From NCBI GenBank assembly GCA_023389315.1, contig JAEWEQ010000054.1, forward strand, positions 1 to 49,618: a stretch of DNA of 49,618 nucleotides, in the 5' to 3' direction. A program made the translations under genes and the position numbers. Shown here in pieces: positions 32,694-41,568 of this stretch; within the stretch, counting starts at the first letter, position 1; every line of letters starts with the position of its first letter. This stretch comes from Actinomycetes bacterium. GTDB lineage: Bacteria > Actinomycetota > Actinomycetes > Actinomycetales > Actinomycetaceae. The notes beneath the pieces are model-generated. The model was not told where the DNA came from. It made no database searches and was given only the letters and a program-made list of their open reading frames with translations.

Positions 32694-35192
32694 ATGGACT
32701 ACTTCCTTCCAACCAACGCTAGCCCTCATCCGGGCAACGTGGTGATTGGTCCTGACTTCCGTTTCACCGTCATCACCGAACGACTGGTGCGAATGGAATA
32801 CCAGCGTGCTGGACAGTTCGTAGACGCCCCCACCTGGCTAGCGATAAATCGCAATGCCGGTGCGGTCGACTACTCGGTATCCGCCCCCGGTCTTTTGCAC
32901 CAGGACGGATACCGAGTAGAAGGTGCGCTGAGCGTTGAAAACCCCCTCATAATCACCACCAGGCTATTTCGACTAACCTACAACGGTGGCCCCTTCACCC
33001 CAGCATCACTTAGTGTGCAACTAAGTTGCCACGCCCTTGATCCCCACCCAACGACCTGGCACTACGGGGATAAGCCCGTTACCGGGCTGGGGTTGGGTTC
33101 AAAAAATCTTGGTGGCACCGCGCGCACACTGGACGAGGTCGACGGATCCTGCCCGTTGGACCCCGGGCTACTGTCCCGCCAGGGCTACGCCGTCCTCGAC
33201 GATTCCAGCACCGTGACAATTAAGGACTGGCCGCAACCTACCCCCGATGACCATATTGATATGTACTATTTCGGAGCTGGCCAAGACTATAGGGGCGTGC
33301 TGAAAGACTACTTCACACTATCGGGCCCCAGCCCCTTGATACCACGCTGGGCGCTGGGCAACTGGTGGTCGAGGTATTTTCCATACAGCGAACAAACCTA
33401 TCTTGAGCTAATGGATCGTTTTACCCAAGAACAGATTCCATTTTCAGTTGCGGTCATAGACATGGACTGGCATTTAGTAGATATCGACCCGGAAGATGGC
33501 GTGGGGTGGACTGGCTATACCTGGAATCGCGAACTATTTCCCAACCCGCCGCGGTTCCTCGCTGCCCTCCACCAGCGCAACTTGAAGGTCACGTTAAATG
33601 TGCACCCCGCGGATGGGTTCCGTCATTTCGAGGACGCCTACGCCCAGATCGCGCGCTCACTCGGAATTGATCCGGATTCGAAAGAACCGATTGCTTTCGA
33701 CATTACCGCCCCCACCTTTGTGCATTCCTATTTCGTTTACGGACATCACCCACATGAAGCTGACGGAGTGGACTTTTGGTGGATTGACTGGCAGCAGGGA
33801 ACACATTCGCGGATTCGTAACCTCGACCCCTTATGGATGCTTAACCACTGCCACTATCTTGATTCTGGGCGCAACGCAGACCGCAGGCTCACATTTTCAA
33901 GATATGCGGGCCCCGGCTCGCACCGTTATCCGATTGGGTTTTCAGGCGATACTGTGATCTCTTGGGATTCCTTGCGATTCCAGCCCTACTTCACCGCGAC
34001 CGCCGCCAATATCGGTTATTTCTGGTGGTCCCATGACATTGGCGGGCACATGCTCGGCATCAAGGACAATGAGCTGGCTACGCGCTGGGTCCAACTAGGG
34101 GTGTTCTCCCCCATTAATCGGCTGCACTCATCTAGTGACATGTTCAGCTCGAAGGAGCCCTGGCGTTTTGGTCCGGTAGCGGCAGCTATACAGACGCGCT
34201 ACCTGCAACTGCGGCACCGTCTAATACCTTATCTATACACCGCAATGTGGCAGTCCCATACCAACGCGATAGCGCCAATACGTCCGCTCTACCACGACTA
34301 CCCAAATGAATATGAAGCCTACACCGATGCCACTACCTTTGCCTTCGGCCCTGACTTAATCGTCGTACCTATCACTACCAAGACAGATCCTCACACCCAT
34401 TTAGCTACCGAATCTAGTTGGCTCCCGCAAGGACAATGGTGCGATATTTTCTCCGCCGCCTGGTACCAAGGCGGTAGCCGGTGGTCTTTTGCCCGCCCCC
34501 TAGACAACATCGTGGTCTTGGCCAGAGCTGGCGCAATAATACCAATGCTCACTCAAACCGTAGATGCGCAAGGGCGAAACATAGATATAGCTGCAAATCC
34601 AGACGAGCTGGCGTTACTTTGCGTACATTCGAACACCCCCGGCTCTACTGAGCTCATCGAAGATGACGGCGGCGCCGACCCCACCCCCAGCACCTGGATG
34701 ATCACTTCCCACTGGGAACAAACTGGGCGTAAGTGGGAACTGACTCTCACCAGCGCGGCGAAAGCCCCAACTGGGCGCAAAGTAAATCTGGTAGTCGATA
34801 TCTTAGGTGCCACTGCCGCAGCCGGAGCCAACGGATCCATTCCTGAAGAAATCCCTGGTGTGCGCATCCCAATCGGAACCGTGGAACTCGATGATTTCAG
34901 TGTCACGGTGAGGGAAGTGGAACTCCACCAGGATTTGCTTGCTAAGCGTTGTTACCCCCTTATCGAAGAAGCAGAAATTGAGATCACAATTAAAAATGAA
35001 CTCTACCGAACCTTATGCGACTGCAATGACACTGGAACCGTGGGGGTAGCTCAAGCCATCGCTGCCGTGAATGCAGCGCCAATAGATCATTCATTGCGAA
35101 TTGGATTAATCGAAAAAATCACCAGCTACGCAGTTGAACTTGCCACCAAAACCACCGACAACTCACAAGCATTGCTGATGCCAGGAAAGTAG
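32694..35192 (+). CDS. Glycoside hydrolase family 31, long form with C-terminal extension
   Basis: An 832-residue glycosidase without a signal peptide. The ATG at 32694 has GAGAGGAA about 8 bases upstream and is preferred over an in-frame TTG at 32676. Domains in order: N-terminal beta domain (residues 1-190), catalytic barrel with MDWHLVDIDPEDGVGWTGYT, nucleophile region DFWWIDWQQG (Asp365), acid/base region GFSGDT (Asp419) and WWSHDIGGH, then the GH31 C-terminal sheets, and an extra alpha-helical tail of about 100 residues (from about 730) I cannot place. WIDWQQG replaces the usual WIDMNE of alpha-glucosidases, so specificity probably differs; alpha-N-acetylgalactosaminidase-like members are one possibility. 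It is the last gene of the LacI-controlled operon. Confidence 0.88.
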   Translation: MDYFLPTNASPHPGNVVIGPDFRFTVITERLVRMEYQRAGQFVDAPTWLAINRNAGAVDYSVSAPGLLHQDGYRVEGALSVENPLIITTRLFRLTYNGGPFTPASLSVQLSCHALDPHPTTWHYGDKPVTGLGLGSKNLGGTARTLDEVDGSCPLDPGLLSRQGYAVLDDSSTVTIKDWPQPTPDDHIDMYYFGAGQDYRGVLKDYFTLSGPSPLIPRWALGNWWSRYFPYSEQTYLELMDRFTQEQIPFSVAVIDMDWHLVDIDPEDGVGWTGYTWNRELFPNPPRFLAALHQRNLKVTLNVHPADGFRHFEDAYAQIARSLGIDPDSKEPIAFDITAPTFVHSYFVYGHHPHEADGVDFWWIDWQQGTHSRIRNLDPLWMLNHCHYLDSGRNADRRLTFSRYAGPGSHRYPIGFSGDTVISWDSLRFQPYFTATAANIGYFWWSHDIGGHMLGIKDNELATRWVQLGVFSPINRLHSSSDMFSSKEPWRFGPVAAAIQTRYLQLRHRLIPYLYTAMWQSHTNAIAPIRPLYHDYPNEYEAYTDATTFAFGPDLIVVPITTKTDPHTHLATESSWLPQGQWCDIFSAAWYQGGSRWSFARPLDNIVVLARAGAIIPMLTQTVDAQGRNIDIAANPDELALLCVHSNTPGSTELIEDDGGADPTPSTWMITSHWEQTGRKWELTLTSAAKAPTGRKVNLVVDILGATAAAGANGSIPEEIPGVRIPIGTVELDDFSVTVREVELHQDLLAKRCYPLIEEAEIEITIKNELYRTLCDCNDTGTVGVAQAIAAVNAAPIDHSLRIGLIEKITSYAVELATKTTDNSQALLMPGK

Positions 35193-35230
35193 CCGCCAAA
35201 GCAAACAAAGACAGGGGTGAAAATATAGCT

Positions 35231-35265
35231 AGAGCCCGGCGATCGGACACACATCGCCGGGCTCT
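35231..35265 (+). terminator. Terminator after the GH31/ABC operon
   Basis: A 13-bp perfect stem (AGAGCCCGGCGAT at 35231-35243, complement at 35253-35265) with a 9-base loop. Confidence 0.78.
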
Positions 35266-35357
35266 TGCACGCCTATGCGTGCCGCTTGCGCGCCATCCCT
35301 CACACGCAAGCGCAACGGGTTGATTCAAAAGCTCATCAACCACACCCCCAATATTAC

Positions 35358-35376
35358 TTAGGTAATCCTAATCTAA
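35358..35376. promoter_or_regulatory. DtxR/IdeR-like iron box
   Basis: TTAGGTAATCCTAATCTAA matches the 19-base DtxR/IdeR consensus at 15 positions, with both outer TTAGG/CTAA arms nearly intact. It lies in the 386-base gap between the GH31 operon and the phosphate transport genes, 200 bases ahead of the latter. Apart from the terminator and this box I see no gene in the gap. Confidence 0.5.
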
Positions 35377-35578
35377 ACAAGCCAATAAGTGTGACCTTCA
35401 CCACTCGCAGGCTGGGTTTGTTCGGGACCAACTACCCAGATCGCCCTCGACAATAACAACGCGAAGAAAATGCGCACCGCAGACACTAGTTCCAACGCTA
35501 GAAACTATTAGGTGCCGCGGCGTTTGTGCATTACTCTTAACTTGCATGTGCTCAGCAACGAGATAGGGAGTACCCGCA

Positions 35579-36199
35579 GTGCGATTCTCCAAGTCAGATT
35601 CCGGTAACGCTTTCTTTGAGCTACTGACCCAGCAAGCGAACCACCTGGTGCGTGGCGCTGAAGTTCTCGCACAAATCCACGGTGCGAATACCGAACGCAG
35701 GGCAGAACTTCGCGACCAGCTACATCAAATTGAACATCAATGCGATGAAGTTACGCATCAAGTTTCTTCCAAGCTGAACTCAACCTTCGTTACCCCTTTT
35801 GACCGCGATGACATCAGCTTCATCGCCAGTCGGCTAGATGACTGCATGGATTACATTGACGAAGCCGGAGATTTAATCGTGCTGTACAAAATCTCCGACC
35901 TCCCCCGCGGAGTGGTAGAGCAACTCAACGTCATCCAGCGTTGCTGTGACCTGACCGCCCAGGCCATGCCCAAACTTAAGAGTCTGGGCGGACTTAAAGA
36001 CTACTGGGTAGAGATTAACCGCCTGGAAAACCAAGGCGACCAAGCTTACCGTCGAACGCTTTCAGAAATGTTCGACTCCGGCCTCGACGCGCTTGAAGTT
36101 ATAAAAATTAAAGACGTCGTCGAAGCCCTGGAAAAGGCAATCGATTCTTTCGAAGGACTTGCCAATGGGGTTGAAACCATCGCCATCAAGGAGTCGTAA
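35579..36199 (+). CDS. DUF47 (PhoU-like) Pit accessory protein
   Basis: A 206-residue all-helical cytoplasmic protein of the DUF47/PhoU-like family that accompanies Pit phosphate transporters and is thought to modulate them. Features are LTQQANHLVRGAEVL at the start, the EHQCDEVTHQVSSKL helix near residue 50, TPFDRDDISFIASRLDD near 75-91 and a final FEGLANGVETIAIKES. It begins with GTG, with AGGGAG about 9 bases upstream. The pit gene follows 3 bases after the stop, the standard order for this pair. Confidence 0.93.
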   Translation: MRFSKSDSGNAFFELLTQQANHLVRGAEVLAQIHGANTERRAELRDQLHQIEHQCDEVTHQVSSKLNSTFVTPFDRDDISFIASRLDDCMDYIDEAGDLIVLYKISDLPRGVVEQLNVIQRCCDLTAQAMPKLKSLGGLKDYWVEINRLENQGDQAYRRTLSEMFDSGLDALEVIKIKDVVEALEKAIDSFEGLANGVETIAIKES

Positions 36200-36202
36200 A
36201 CG

Positions 36203-37258
36203 TTGGACCTCGCGCTTTTCCTGGTAGTCCTCGTTATCGTTATCGCCCTCGCGTTTGACTACACTAACGGTTTCCACGACGCCGCGAATGCCATCGCCAC
36301 TTCCGTTTCCACTCGCGCCCTAGCTCCGCGCACCGCACTCGCGATGGCGGCAATTATGAACATCATTGGGGCCCTGCTGGGCACCGGCGTCGCCAAAACC
36401 ATTGGCAACGGCATCATCGACATTTCCCACTTCACTAACTCAACCGAAGTGGACATGCAGTTACACGGCCTCGGGATCATCCTGGCAGCTCTCATCGGCG
36501 CCATCGTGTGGAACCTCATCACCTGGTGGTTTGGCTTGCCGTCCTCGTCCTCACACGCCTTAATCGGCGGCCTGGTAGGAGCTGGACTGGCATCCTCAAC
36601 CGCAGTGATGTGGGGCGGCATCGGCATGCAAGTCGTAATCCCCATGTTCCTGTCCCCCCTAGTAGGCTTCACCTTGGCCTACGTCCTCATGCAGATCCTA
36701 CTTAAGTCGCTTTCGCGGATGCCCTACCATCGCACCATGAGGAAGTTCCGGATCCTGCAAACCATTTCCGCTGCTCTAATGGCGCTGGGACACGGCCTCC
36801 AAGATGCCCAAAAAACTATGGGTATCATCGTCATGGCGCTACTGGCAGGAGGATACGGGGAAACTCATCAGATCTTTGTCGACGGTGAAATGACTATCCC
36901 GACTTGGGTAAAACTTGCTGCCGCCATTGCGATCTCTGCCGGTACTTACGCCGGTGGCTGGCGCATTATGCGCACCTTGGGACGCAAAGTCATTGAGTTG
37001 GATCCAGCACGCGGATTCGTGGCAGAATCGGTGGCCGCTTCGGTGCTGTACCTGACCGCCACCGTGATCCACGCGCCCATCTCTACCACCCACACCATTA
37101 CTTCGGCCATCATGGGTGTGGGCGCCACTAAGCGGCTGTCCGCAGTTCGTTGGGGCGTAGCTGGAAACATCGTGATCGCCTGGTTCCTCACGCTCCCCGC
37201 GGCGGGCCTGGTGGCTGCGATCTGCTACTTCATAACGCACCTGATATTGCCCTACTAG
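36203..37258 (+). CDS. pit: Low-affinity inorganic phosphate transporter
   Basis: Proton- and metal-phosphate symporter in the inner membrane. A TTG start (36203) with AAGGAG about 9 bases upstream fits the short gap after the DUF47 gene. The 351-residue protein has about ten helices and the two inverted PiT signatures: FDYTNGFHDAANAIATSVST near residue 14 and the C-terminal PISTTHTITSAIMGVGATKR. GHGLQDAQKTMGI in the middle is also characteristic. Family members carry phosphate as a neutral metal-phosphate complex, which may matter for the iron-box upstream. Confidence 0.96.
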   Translation: MDLALFLVVLVIVIALAFDYTNGFHDAANAIATSVSTRALAPRTALAMAAIMNIIGALLGTGVAKTIGNGIIDISHFTNSTEVDMQLHGLGIILAALIGAIVWNLITWWFGLPSSSSHALIGGLVGAGLASSTAVMWGGIGMQVVIPMFLSPLVGFTLAYVLMQILLKSLSRMPYHRTMRKFRILQTISAALMALGHGLQDAQKTMGIIVMALLAGGYGETHQIFVDGEMTIPTWVKLAAAIAISAGTYAGGWRIMRTLGRKVIELDPARGFVAESVAASVLYLTATVIHAPISTTHTITSAIMGVGATKRLSAVRWGVAGNIVIAWFLTLPAAGLVAAICYFITHLILPY

Positions 37259-37278
37259 GGCCATCTCAAAACCCACAT

Positions 37279-37319
37279 CCCCGCCGGACAGCGGCCACAA
37301 GCATCACTATCCGGCGGGG
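37279..37319 (+). terminator. Terminator after pit
   Basis: A 10-bp stem (CCCCGCCGGA at 37279-37288, complement at 37310-37319) 20 bases after the pit stop. Confidence 0.65.
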
Positions 37320-37355
37320 TGACTAAATTCAACGGATAAAGGAGGGACTCCCCCG

Positions 37356-37826
37356 ATGCGAGACTTCTCCCGCACTCCCCGCCAGATCTTCCTGGCCCTA
37401 GCCGGCACCATCATGGTGGCCGCTGTAAGCGGATGCTCCACCACCGTTATGGACCTCAAACCCGGCGACTGCCTGAACCTACCGTCCGAACTGGACCTCA
37501 AGCACGGCGCCGAGTTCTCCCTCTCCGCGGTGGAGCGCACCGAATGCGACGAGCCGCACCAGGCCGAAGTGATCCACAGTTTTGACGTTGCCACCAGCGA
37601 GGACGAAGACTTCCCCGGGGTGGACACCCTGTGGGAACGCGCCCAGGAAGTTTGTACCACCCAGTTCGAAAACTACGTGGGATCTACCTTAGAAAACTCC
37701 ACCCTGGAGTTGATGCCGATGCTGCCGTCGGAGGAAAGCTGGAAGCAAAACGCAGACCACACCGGCCTGTGCGTTGCCTACCTATCGGAAGGCAAAGTTT
37801 CCACCACGTTCAAGAACTTCAAGTAG
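37356..37826 (+). CDS. Septum-formation-domain lipoprotein
   Basis: A 156-residue exported lipoprotein. Signal peptide with basic start (RTPRQ), hydrophobic core and lipobox AVSGC, lipidated Cys27. The mature domain has the pattern LKPGDCLN, VERTECDEPHQAEVIHSFDV, then a late Cys pair (EVCTTQFENYVG and HTGLCVAY). That is the layout of the actinobacterial 'septum formation' domain (conserved GDC, C-x-x-PH-x-x-E and two disulfides). Function in the family is poorly defined. A purine-rich AAAGGAGG precedes the ATG. Placed between pit and the convergent Nudix gene. Confidence 0.82.
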   Translation: MRDFSRTPRQIFLALAGTIMVAAVSGCSTTVMDLKPGDCLNLPSELDLKHGAEFSLSAVERTECDEPHQAEVIHSFDVATSEDEDFPGVDTLWERAQEVCTTQFENYVGSTLENSTLELMPMLPSEESWKQNADHTGLCVAYLSEGKVSTTFKNFK

Positions 37827-37858
37827 CCGCGCGCCGCGCCCGCTGCGCGGCTGTGGTG

Positions 37859-37892
37859 GCGCGGGCGCACTCGCCAGGGAGTGCGCCCGCGC
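37859..37892. terminator. Bidirectional hairpin between convergent genes
   Basis: A 14-bp perfect stem (GCGCGGGCGCACTC at 37859-37872, complement at 37879-37892) and a 6-base loop, between the lipoprotein gene and the Nudix gene. Confidence 0.75.
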
Positions 37893-37944
37893 ACTAACCC
37901 AAGCGAACCGTCCAGCCCTGGCGTTCAATCCTCCCGGAGCGCAG

Positions 37945-38979
37945 CTAGGACATCGAAGAAAAGAACGGCTGGTGGGCTTGCAACGCGAAAACCCGCGGAT
38001 CGCCCTCGCCGTAAGCTAGGTGCGCCACCAAAATCTGGCCGGGCCGCAAATAAGGATCCTCAGCCGGGAACTGGCGGCGCATCTGGTTGGAAGAGGCCTT
38101 CAACAAGGGTTTAAGAAGGGCGGGGAAAACCGGCCGGTGAGAACACACCGCGATGGGCGCGCCCGGGCGGCGCAGCACCTGCTTCACCACGCGGCTGGCG
38201 ACCTTCGGTTCAGCGGCCACCGCGTCCTCGGTCAGATCATCAGTTTCCACCAGCGGCAATCCGGTGAGGGAAGAATACACTTCCAAAGTGCGTCGGCACC
38301 GCGCCCAAGAACTACTGAGTACCCGCTCCACTCCCAGCGCGGAAAGCACCTGTGCTGCTACCACCGCTTGCCGCCCACCGGCGCGCGCCAACGGGCGGGA
38401 GCCTTCGTCCTCGGGCCACTGGCTGCGCGAGACGGAACTGCCGTGACGCACCAAAGCCAACGTCACGGTCCGCAGGTCCCCGGACAGGGCGCGGGCGGTG
38501 ACCTCGTCTAGCAGGCGACGATCCCCGCGGCGGGTAAGTAACTCGTGGGCGCGTTCAACGCTCACCCAACTGGCGTTATCGATTTCCTTTTGCGATGCTG
38601 GGACCACCGGGGCCCGTCCTCGTTGCACCGCCGGATGGGACACCACGGTCCCCACCCAATAGTGCACTTCCTTGGTGTGGCCCGACCCCAGGCGGTAGCG
38701 CTGCGTAGTCAGGGGCGCTCCCATAGCCACCAGCACCCCGGTTTCTTCTTCCACTTCGCGCACGCCCGCAACGATGAGAGGTTCGTTAACTTCAGCTTTC
38801 CCCTTCGGCCACGACCAGTCATCATAACGAGGGCGGTGCACCACCAACACTTCCATGTCCTGCGGTGCGATGGCCTCCCCCACCGCGGGCATCGGGTTAC
38901 CTTTGCGGGGGCGCCACACCACGGCCCCAGCCGAACGAACGATACGGCTGGGGATAGGGCTGGGACGGAGTTTAGGCAC
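37945..38979 (-). CDS. Nudix hydrolase fused to a SixA-like histidine phosphatase (MutT1 type)
   Basis: A 344-residue two-domain enzyme. I start it at the GTG 38977-38979, which has GGGAGAG about 9 bases upstream; a TTG 23 codons earlier lacks a ribosome-binding site. Residues 1-140 form a Nudix domain whose box is intact (G-x5-E-x7-REVEEETGV, near residue 65). Residues about 165-344 form a histidine phosphatase starting LALVRHGSS, with the second catalytic His in CSHRPVF. Actinobacterial MutT1 proteins of this layout clean up 8-oxo-dGTP and diadenosine polyphosphates. It follows ppk on the same strand with a gap of about 100 bases, a conserved pairing in actinobacteria. Confidence 0.92.
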   Translation of the reverse strand: MPKLRPSPIPSRIVRSAGAVVWRPRKGNPMPAVGEAIAPQDMEVLVVHRPRYDDWSWPKGKAEVNEPLIVAGVREVEEETGVLVAMGAPLTTQRYRLGSGHTKEVHYWVGTVVSHPAVQRGRAPVVPASQKEIDNASWVSVERAHELLTRRGDRRLLDEVTARALSGDLRTVTLALVRHGSSVSRSQWPEDEGSRPLARAGGRQAVVAAQVLSALGVERVLSSSWARCRRTLEVYSSLTGLPLVETDDLTEDAVAAEPKVASRVVKQVLRRPGAPIAVCSHRPVFPALLKPLLKASSNQMRRQFPAEDPYLRPGQILVAHLAYGEGDPRVFALQAHQPFFSSMS

Positions 38980-39085
38980 GGTACAACTCTCTCCCTCACC
39001 AGGCAACACGAGGTCCGAAAACGTGAGGGTTATGGCGGACAAGGACAAGAACTGTCCTCAGTCTATCGCGTTAGGCGCCCCGCGG

Positions 39086-41545
39086 TTAGAACACCGTGCG
39101 ACCACTCACCCGCGAGGAGGCATTCTTCATCAGCAGGGATTGCACGTCGACCAGGACTTTGCCTTTCTTACCATGCGTGTGGCGCACCCACTTGCCCCCG
39201 GGGCGGGACCGCCACGAAGTGACCTCGTCACTAGCTTCGAACCGCAGCAGCTTCGACAGGTAGCGCACCTGTTCGGGCGCCACGATCCGCACCAACGCCT
39301 CCACCCGGCGATCCAAGTTACGGTGCATCAAGTCTGCCGACCCGATCCACACTTCCTCTTCACCCACCGGGCCGAAACAGTAGATCCGCGAGTGCTCCAG
39401 GTAGCGTCCCAAAATAGAACGCACGTTGATGTTATCGGACAGATCTTTCACTCCGGCCCGCAGCGCACAGATGCCGCGCACCACCACATCCACTTGCACG
39501 CCCGCTTGAGAAGCGCGGTAGAGGGCATCAATGATGGCTTCATCCACAATGGAGTTCACCTTGATACCCACGTAAGCGTCCAACCCGTTACGTTTGCGTT
39601 CAATCTGGGCTTCAATGCGCTCAATCAAACCGTTGCGGATCGAAACCGGTGCCACCAGCAGGCGGTGGAAGGTGGTGCGCGGCGCGTACCCGGACAGTTG
39701 GTTGAACAGGCGAGTGAGGTCCTGGGCGACATCGCGGTCACAGGTGAGCAACCCCAGGTCCTCGTAGCCGCGCGCCGTCTTCGGATGGTAGTTACCGGTC
39801 CCCACGTGGCAGTAGCGGCGCAGCCCGTCGGCTTCTTGGCGCACCACCAGGGACAGTTTGCAGTGGGTTTTCAGCCCCACCATGCCGTAGACCACGTGCA
39901 CTCCGGCGCGTTCGAGTTTACGCGCCCACGAAATATTGGCTTCCTCATCGAAACGGGCTTTGATTTCCACAATCGCTACCACTTGCTTACCGCTTTGGGC
40001 TGCCTCAATCAGTGCCGACACGATGGGAGAGTCCCCCGAGGTGCGGTACAGCGTTTGTTTAATGGCGAGGACGTGGGGGTCTTTCGCGGCGGTGGCGATG
40101 AAATGCTGCACCGAGGTGGCGAAAGAATCATACGGGTGGTGCAGCAGCACGTCGTGGGCGCGGATGGAGGCGAAAACATCTCCCGCCCTGGCCGACTCGT
40201 ACTCGGCCAACCCGTGCGGGGTGACGGGCACGTACTTGGGGTACTTCAAGTGCGGCAAATCCAACTCGTGCAAGTCATTCAACGCCGTCAGGTCCAGCGG
40301 TTCTGGCAGGCGGAAGACGTCCGCTTCGGTGATTTCTAGGCGCTGGACCAGGAACTGCAGGACCGAGTCGGACACGTCCTCGGCAATCTCTAGACGCACC
40401 GCCGGGCCGAATCGACGCCGCAACAGCTCCGCCTCCATGGCGGTGAGGAGGTTCTCCGCGTCGTCTTCTTCCACTTCCAGGTCCTCGTTACGGGTTACGC
40501 GGAAAGTGTAGGACTCCAGGATCTCCATGCCGGGGAATAGGGACCCCAGGTGGGCGGCGATGACCTGTTCGATGGGCACAAACGTGGCGCCGCGTTTGGT
40601 GGCGGCAATGTCCTCTACCGCGCGGTCCCCGCCCTCGGGAAGCACCGTGTCGACCGCGATCAGGCGCGGCAGGGACTGGGGGACTTTGACGCGCGCGAAA
40701 TGGACCTTCCCGGTGGATTGGTTGCGCACCACCACCGCCAGGTTTAGCGACAGGCCGGAAATGTAGGGGAAGGGGTGGGAGGGGTCCACTGCCAGTGGAG
40801 TGAGGACGGGGAAGATGCGGTGTTGGAAGTAGCCGCCCAAGTGTTCGCGCTGGTAGTCGGTCAGGTCCGTCCAGTTGCGCAGGTGCAATCCTTCGGCGTG
40901 CAGGGCGGGTAGGAGTTCGTCGCGGTAGGCGCGTACCTGACGGGCGGTGAGTTCACGCGCTTGCGCGGTGATACCGTCCAGGACTTGGCGGGGAGTGAGG
41001 CCGGAGGCGGCGACTTTGGCGATGCCGGCGGCGATGCGCCGCTTCAAGCCGGCGACGCGCACCATGTAGAACTCATCGAGGTTGGACGAGAAAATGGTGG
41101 AGAACCAGCAGCGTTCCAGCAGCGGCAAATCCTGGTCCTCGCTTTGTTCCAAGACCCGCTGGTTGAATCGCATCCATGACAGTTCGCGGTCCGCGAAGCG
41201 CCCCTCGGGCAGGCCGTCGTCTGCGCGCGGGGAGGTTCGGTCCAGGATGAAGCGGTCGATTTGTTCGGGGGAAGTGAAGGGGGAGGCGTCCTCGGCTTCG
41301 ATTTGATTGGCGAGGGCGTCCGCTGCGGCCGCGTCGTCAGCGACGCTGGTAGCGGCGTCAGGCTGGGCAGTGGTGGCGGCGGCGGGGTCGGTGTCTACTC
41401 CTGTGCCGGTGGCGGTGGCGGTGGCGTCGGTGCCCATCTCGGAGGCCTTGCCGTCACCGCTGGCCACGTTGCCGTCGGCCACGGATACGTTCGAATCAGC
41501 TGCCTTGGAGTCGGCGGCACCGCTTACTTTGTTGTCCTCACTCAT
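39086..41545 (-). CDS. ppk: Polyphosphate kinase 1
   Basis: Reversibly polymerises the gamma-phosphate of ATP into polyphosphate. The 819 residues hold the four PPK1 domains: N domain beginning FADRELSWMRFNQRVLEQ near residue 118, head domain, and two phospholipase-D-like C domains. The autophosphorylated His lies in VGLKTHCKLSLVVR, and the second His in RYCHVGTGNYH. The first 85 residues are an Ala/Asp/Thr/Gly-rich low-complexity extension (ATATATGTGVDTD) absent from most PPK1 enzymes, so the true start might be later; a Met at residue 37 or 125 exists, but the ATG at 41545 is preceded by GAGGACGG at a loose spacing. Functionally tied to pit and the Nudix/SixA gene nearby. Confidence 0.96.
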   Translation of the reverse strand: MSEDNKVSGAADSKAADSNVSVADGNVASGDGKASEMGTDATATATGTGVDTDPAAATTAQPDAATSVADDAAAADALANQIEAEDASPFTSPEQIDRFILDRTSPRADDGLPEGRFADRELSWMRFNQRVLEQSEDQDLPLLERCWFSTIFSSNLDEFYMVRVAGLKRRIAAGIAKVAASGLTPRQVLDGITAQARELTARQVRAYRDELLPALHAEGLHLRNWTDLTDYQREHLGGYFQHRIFPVLTPLAVDPSHPFPYISGLSLNLAVVVRNQSTGKVHFARVKVPQSLPRLIAVDTVLPEGGDRAVEDIAATKRGATFVPIEQVIAAHLGSLFPGMEILESYTFRVTRNEDLEVEEDDAENLLTAMEAELLRRRFGPAVRLEIAEDVSDSVLQFLVQRLEITEADVFRLPEPLDLTALNDLHELDLPHLKYPKYVPVTPHGLAEYESARAGDVFASIRAHDVLLHHPYDSFATSVQHFIATAAKDPHVLAIKQTLYRTSGDSPIVSALIEAAQSGKQVVAIVEIKARFDEEANISWARKLERAGVHVVYGMVGLKTHCKLSLVVRQEADGLRRYCHVGTGNYHPKTARGYEDLGLLTCDRDVAQDLTRLFNQLSGYAPRTTFHRLLVAPVSIRNGLIERIEAQIERKRNGLDAYVGIKVNSIVDEAIIDALYRASQAGVQVDVVVRGICALRAGVKDLSDNINVRSILGRYLEHSRIYCFGPVGEEEVWIGSADLMHRNLDRRVEALVRIVAPEQVRYLSKLLRFEASDEVTSWRSRPGGKWVRHTHGKKGKVLVDVQSLLMKNASSRVSGRTVF

Positions 41546-41568
41546 GGTGGTTATCCGTCCTCGTAAAA

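Noticed and set aside
38855..40339. 494-codon plus-strand frame opposite ppk and the Nudix gene
   Set aside because: Runs antisense across two conserved genes and their gap; composition is His/Gln/Val-rich as expected for a shadow frame.
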